Shown: positions 36,060 to 39,904 of the stretch, in pieces
Layout of the letters: every line of letters begins with the position of its first letter
Position numbering within the stretch: the stretch's first letter is position 1
DNA from: Betaproteobacteria bacterium
Lineage (GTDB): Bacteria; Pseudomonadota; Gammaproteobacteria; Burkholderiales; Methylophilaceae
Assembly: GCA_022599515.1 (NCBI GenBank)
Contig: JAHZMC010000049.1
Location: 1 to 39,904 of the forward strand
DNA: 39,904 nucleotides
Reading direction: 5' to 3'
The notes under the pieces: generated by a model
Told to the model about the DNA's origin: nothing
What the model saw: the letters and a program-made list of their open reading frames with translations, nothing else
Databases searched by the model: none
Translations under genes and position numbers: made by a program

Positions 36060-37541
36060 ATCAAAAGCAATACAAATGCGTCTTTCATCAGCTTGAAATG
36101 GAATGGTGCGGTGGAAAAGTGAGGAAGGGAATAGCACGATATCACCTACATCAGGGAGTATCTGCGCGGACGGAAAATCAGCTAGTGTTTTGGAGGGCTG
36201 AATTGGATAGTTGTCACCATGGGTGCCATATTCAAATGCGCCTTCATTGCCTGAACAACTTGGCATGGCTAGATAAACAGCGCCACTAATCCAACCAATT
36301 TCATGAATATGGGCGTTTAAATGGCCTCCTTGCTGCATATTGACATACCAAGAGCTTGTAAATTCAAGTTCCTCAGGAAATGATTGGATGAGTTCACAAT
36401 CAGCATGGGCAAACTGGTTTTTATAACGAATGAATTCTTGTTTGATTAATGTCGCCAGTTGCCTAAATGAAGGCTCCGGCCTTTTAAATAAATTTCCTGC
36501 CGACTGTTTACCATAGTGCAACATGCCTTGCACGCGTTGTGCGATATCAGCATGGTCAATGTCGTGTAGTAACGCTTTCAGTAATGGACTATTCGGTTCG
36601 GCTAATGCGTCAATACTGTTCTGATAGACAAAATCAAGACCATTTTTACAGAAGTTATAGGCATCTTCTTGTGCAAAGTTATTAGCATAATGGGTTGATA
36701 ATGTCGCGATAAAAGGCGATGTATGAGGGGTATGATTGACGACTGTATCCAGTGTTGATTTGAAATCATCAAACCGCTCGGCTTTGTACAGCGAATAAAG
36801 TTGGCGCGCTTGCCAATCATCAAACTGCGCGCGTTCAAAATAAGTAGCCGCTTCACTATATCGTTTAGCAAGATAGCAAAATTCACCCATATTGTAATTG
36901 GCATTAGGGTGCTCAGGATTCCGCTCGAGCGCGGCTTGGTAGTTTTTAACCGCAGCATCCATGTCGCCATGATCACGTAGGGTTTCGCCTAAGTTGTTAT
37001 AAGCGTCAGTGTAATTAGGAAATAACTTAATGGCTTGTTGATAGCTAGCAATGGCTTCGCTTAAATTACCTTTATCCCGCAATGCTGTGCCCAAATTAAA
37101 TTGGCCGCGTGCATCTTGTGGGTTGATAGTCAAACCAGCACGATAGCTTTTAACGGCATCATCCAATCTACCTAATCGTTGTAGTACGGTTCCTAAATTG
37201 CCATGCGCTTCAAAAAACTTGGGTTGCAGACGAATCGCTTGTTGATAGGCATTAATGGCTTCATCAAATCGATTTAAATGGTTTAGTGCAATACCTAAAT
37301 TAAAGTATAAGTCTGCTGTATTGGGCTGTAACTTGATGGCATGTTGATAACTGACGACAGCATCAGCAAACTTCTGTTGACCATCTAAAGCTAAGGCAAG
37401 CACATGATGTAAGACGAATGCATTTGGATGCTTAATGAGTAAACTGTTGGCTGTTTGTTCAGCCTGTGCCAGCTGACCACTATTCAACTGTTGGATTAGT
37501 TTTTGCGTGTCTTGCTGACTGGGTTGTGAGTTGTTTGCCAT
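36045..37541 (-). CDS. TPR protein with C-terminal 2OG-Fe(II) oxygenase-like domain
   Basis: A 498-residue protein. Residues about 10-240 form six or seven TPR repeats (AVVSYQHAIKLQPNTADLYF, AINAYQQAIRLQPKFFEAHG, AIASYQQAIKLFPNYTDAYN). The C-terminal part (about 380-498) matches the pattern of putative 2OG-Fe(II) oxygenases often attached to TPRs: HLNAHIHEIGWISGAVYLAM, GDIVLFPSSLFHRTIPF, ERRICIAFDL. His411 or His413, His477 and Arg488 are candidate iron and 2-oxoglutarate ligands. No signal peptide is seen. The substrate is unknown. Confidence 0.8.
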   Translation of the reverse strand: MANNSQPSQQDTQKLIQQLNSGQLAQAEQTANSLLIKHPNAFVLHHVLALALDGQQKFADAVVSYQHAIKLQPNTADLYFNLGIALNHLNRFDEAINAYQQAIRLQPKFFEAHGNLGTVLQRLGRLDDAVKSYRAGLTINPQDARGQFNLGTALRDKGNLSEAIASYQQAIKLFPNYTDAYNNLGETLRDHGDMDAAVKNYQAALERNPEHPNANYNMGEFCYLAKRYSEAATYFERAQFDDWQARQLYSLYKAERFDDFKSTLDTVVNHTPHTSPFIATLSTHYANNFAQEDAYNFCKNGLDFVYQNSIDALAEPNSPLLKALLHDIDHADIAQRVQGMLHYGKQSAGNLFKRPEPSFRQLATLIKQEFIRYKNQFAHADCELIQSFPEELEFTSSWYVNMQQGGHLNAHIHEIGWISGAVYLAMPSCSGNEGAFEYGTHGDNYPIQPSKTLADFPSAQILPDVGDIVLFPSSLFHRTIPFQADERRICIAFDLKPK

Positions 37542-37578
37542 AATATTGATTACATCGTATTTTGTTGAGACTGTGTTG

Positions 37579-38874
37579 CTATCCTCTATCAGTGGTGGAG
37601 CGCTCTAATCTGGACGCTAAATGCCTTAAGATTTGCAAAGCGATATTGGGATAATCCGCTAGCATCGCATCAATATTCTCTGCATAGATGACAATAATTC
37701 GCGCTTCTGGCGAGGCGACAATCGCATTGCTTCCCGTCGGCTTGCTCGTCAAGCTGGCCGTTTCACCAAAATACTCTCCGGCGGAGATGGTGCGCAATAC
37801 TGTGTCTTCTACCGTTAAGTTTACTTCACCAGCGACTAAATAATAAAGGTTACGGTCTGTATTGCCAATGGTATACACATAATCACCCGCTAGTGGCGTG
37901 ATGCCATAACGCTGCATCAGCGCTTCTATATAATTGCTTTTATCTGAGGCGTCATCAAAGAGCCCTTTAAGTAATAGCGCATCTTGTTTTCTCAAGGTTG
38001 CAATTAACACTGAGCCTAATAAAAACACCGCAAAGTTAACATATAACCAAGTGATGGAAACAAACATGTTTTTCATGCTACCAAATACAGCGCCATAATT
38101 TGGGTTTAGAGAAAAGAAGATGGCAAATGTCGGTCGCATCAGTAACCACAATAAAGCAGTTAATAAAGCGCCCATTAGTATGTGACGCATGATGACGCGC
38201 ATTGGGAAAAACATTTTGTAAAACAAAGCGATTAATAAGGTGGTGATGCATAAGGTGATGGAGTCACCAATAAAACTCAGTGTTCTTTTCGGTAAATGTT
38301 CAGCCAAAAATTGAACAATACCTTCAACCACATAACCTGCTGCAGTAAATGCAAAGAAGAGTAGCAAAATACCAAGTACAGAAGCAATATCTGCGATTTT
38401 ACTTTTAAAAAATGAAGGTTTTTCTGTGACAGATGAAATGTGATAAAAAGAAGTGCGCATCGCTCTGGCTAGGGGCGTAATCGTCCAGAATAATACAAAT
38501 AGACCTAACGCGCCCCATGCAGCTTTGGTCGTTGATGCGTTATACACCTCAGTCATAATCTTGGCGCTGAAATCTGGCATGATGTTACTGGTGAGAATCG
38601 CCAGTTTCACAATGGCGTAATCCGATGAAAAAACCAGACGGCTTAATAAATAGAAAATTAGCAGTACCATCGGGATGAGTGCAAATAAAGCATAGAACGA
38701 TAAAGCTGCTGATAAGCCTAAAACATTATGGCGACCAAAGCCTGCTAGCGTTTCACGAAAAACAAACAATAAGGTTGCATACTCTTTTTCAGAATAGGCG
38801 ACGAGCGTTTTGCTAATGGCAGGATGCTCTGCGAATTTCTTAATGCTGGCTTTGGCGGCGCTTAATTTATTCAA
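37579..38874 (-). CDS. YihY/BrkB membrane protein fused to cyclic-nucleotide-binding-like domain
   Basis: 431 residues from a TTG start. Residues about 25-290 are a YihY/BrkB protein with six helices (LSAALSFYALFALIPMVLLI at helix 1, TWLYVNFAVFLLGSVLIATL at the last). Residues about 310-425 look like a cNMP-binding domain: YYLVAGEVNLTVEDTVLRTI, then SAGEYFGETASLTSKP matching the phosphate-binding cassette pattern. The old RNase BN name for YihY is not supported. The fusion suggests a ligand-controlled membrane protein, an inference. Confidence 0.87.
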   Translation of the reverse strand: MNKLSAAKASIKKFAEHPAISKTLVAYSEKEYATLLFVFRETLAGFGRHNVLGLSAALSFYALFALIPMVLLIFYLLSRLVFSSDYAIVKLAILTSNIMPDFSAKIMTEVYNASTTKAAWGALGLFVLFWTITPLARAMRTSFYHISSVTEKPSFFKSKIADIASVLGILLLFFAFTAAGYVVEGIVQFLAEHLPKRTLSFIGDSITLCITTLLIALFYKMFFPMRVIMRHILMGALLTALLWLLMRPTFAIFFSLNPNYGAVFGSMKNMFVSITWLYVNFAVFLLGSVLIATLRKQDALLLKGLFDDASDKSNYIEALMQRYGITPLAGDYVYTIGNTDRNLYYLVAGEVNLTVEDTVLRTISAGEYFGETASLTSKPTGSNAIVASPEARIIVIYAENIDAMLADYPNIALQILRHLASRLERSTTDRG

Positions 38875-38912
38875 AGTAATGTACTTCTTAAGTTGAGTAA
38901 TCAGTGTTTATT

Positions 38913-39893
38913 TTACAACGCTTTAAATTTTTCTGTTGCACCAACCAGAGCAGAAATCACACCTGGCTCCATAGCAGAATGCCCAGCATCTTGCACGACA
39001 ATATATTCAGCATGCGGCATTGCTTGTGAGAGTAGCCATGATGTATAAGGCGGGCAAACCATGTCATAGCGACCTTGAACAATCACCGTAGGAATCGTCG
39101 ATAATGTGGCCGCTTTTTTTAAAATATCTTCTCCATCAACAAAGCATAAGTGGCGGATGTAATGAATTTGTACACGAGCACGTGCTACATCAAGCAACTG
39201 TTGGCTTTTTAGCTCCTCAGCAGATGGCTTTGCTGCAGGCGACGATTTTGCAGCAGCAGGGTCTAATCGCATGATGCTTCCTTCGTAATTGTTCCAGGCA
39301 ATCGACGCTGGATGACTGATGGTGATATCGTCAGAAGCGATACGCTTCTCAAAAGCGGTTAACACATCTGATTGCTCCTCTATGGGTAAATAATCTAGCA
39401 AGGTCTGCCAGACATCTGGATAAAAATGTTTGATGTCGCCCAAAAACCAATTTAATTCAGATTGACGGCTTAGAAAAATACCACGTAACGATAAAGACAT
39501 CACGCGCTGCGGATATTGTGTCGCATAAGCCAATGCTAGCGTACTTCCCCAAGATCCTCCAAATACATGCCAAGTCCCTATTTTTAAATGCTGGCGTAAT
39601 GCTTCTAAATCGGCTACTAAATCGCCAGTTGTATTATTCGTTAATGCGCCTTGCGGACGGCTTTTGCCACAACCACGTTGGTCGAGCAGGATAATGCGGT
39701 AATGAGATGGATCAAAAAAACGGCGCTGGCCCGGATTGCACCCGCTGCCAGGACCGCCATGCAGAAACACAATAGGACTGCCTGCAGGGTTGCCTGATTC
39801 TTCGTAATATATCTCATGTAAATCATCTGTTTTAAGCCAGTTTTGGGCATAGCTATTGATTTCTGGATGCAAATTGTAAGTTGGTTGACACAT
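38913..39893 (-). CDS. pip: Proline iminopeptidase
   Basis: An alpha/beta hydrolase that removes N-terminal proline from peptides. 326 residues with oxyanion motif HGGPGSG (45-51), DQRGCGKSRP, nucleophile elbow GGSWGS (Ser114), then the Asp of GRYDMVCP and His of DAGHS completing the triad. Length is near that of family members. It is cytoplasmic with no signal peptide. Little upstream sequence lies in the window, so the start is less sure. Confidence 0.95.
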   Translation of the reverse strand: MCQPTYNLHPEINSYAQNWLKTDDLHEIYYEESGNPAGSPIVFLHGGPGSGCNPGQRRFFDPSHYRIILLDQRGCGKSRPQGALTNNTTGDLVADLEALRQHLKIGTWHVFGGSWGSTLALAYATQYPQRVMSLSLRGIFLSRQSELNWFLGDIKHFYPDVWQTLLDYLPIEEQSDVLTAFEKRIASDDITISHPASIAWNNYEGSIMRLDPAAAKSSPAAKPSAEELKSQQLLDVARARVQIHYIRHLCFVDGEDILKKAATLSTIPTVIVQGRYDMVCPPYTSWLLSQAMPHAEYIVVQDAGHSAMEPGVISALVGATEKFKAL

Positions 39894-39904
39894 GTTGAAT
39901 AAAT

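Overview
The window is about 40 kb of ordinary chromosomal, AT-leaning bacterial DNA, very probably from a methylotrophic betaproteobacterium of the Methylophilaceae (Methylotenera-like). This is inferred from the gene orders ruvC-ruvA-ruvB-ybgC-tolQRAB-pal-cpoB-queE-queC, rpsP-rimM-trmD-rplS and rpsU-yqeY-dnaG-rpoD, together with a fused SoxYZ-like carrier and a PqqA-type peptide gene, which point to PQQ-based methylotrophy. There is no prophage, integrase island, IS transposase or CRISPR array.

Layout. 1-9 kb: tail of a DUF456-like membrane protein, an HDOD protein, uvrA (minus strand), then a plus-strand run yajR-like MFS - ssb - fmdB-like - DUF502 - aspS. 8.9-12.9 kb is the most unusual part: a GC-rich palindromic element, a membrane-anchored gene broken by two in-frame stops, apt, a VOC protein, a SoxYZ fusion, a YjbQ protein, an unannotated 23-residue pqqA-like gene on the minus strand in which the cross-linked tyrosine is asparagine, and a CBS-pair protein. 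12.9-24.3 kb: an EamA transporter, yebC, Holliday-junction genes ruvCAB (with a deletion-fused EAL remnant between ruvA and ruvB), the Tol-Pal envelope operon, and queE/queC. 24.4-26.7 kb: the S16-RimM-TrmD-L19 ribosome cluster. 26.8-30.5 kb: ogt, xerD, DUF2007, folB, plsY and tsaD. 30.6-35.7 kb: the macromolecular synthesis cluster rpsU-yqeY-dnaG-rpoD, then a tRNA with CAU anticodon (probably Ile2) and a small winged-helix-like protein. 36-39.9 kb (minus strand): a TPR/2OG-oxygenase-like protein, a YihY protein fused to a cyclic-nucleotide-binding-like domain, and proline iminopeptidase.

How they work together. Most genes are housekeeping: DNA repair and recombination (uvrA, ssb, ruvABC, ogt, xerD), replication and transcription (dnaG, rpoD), translation and tRNA modification (aspS, rpsP, rimM, trmD, rplS, rpsU, tsaD, queC, queE), and outer-membrane constriction (tol-pal). 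Nothing here amounts to a clearly new multi-gene system. The points most worth a second look are the PqqA variant next to the SoxYZ-like carrier, the nonsense-interrupted gene behind a GC-rich palindrome, the internally deleted signalling protein inside the ruv cluster, and in-frame tandem duplications in three genes of the tol-pal cluster (tolA, pal, cpoB).
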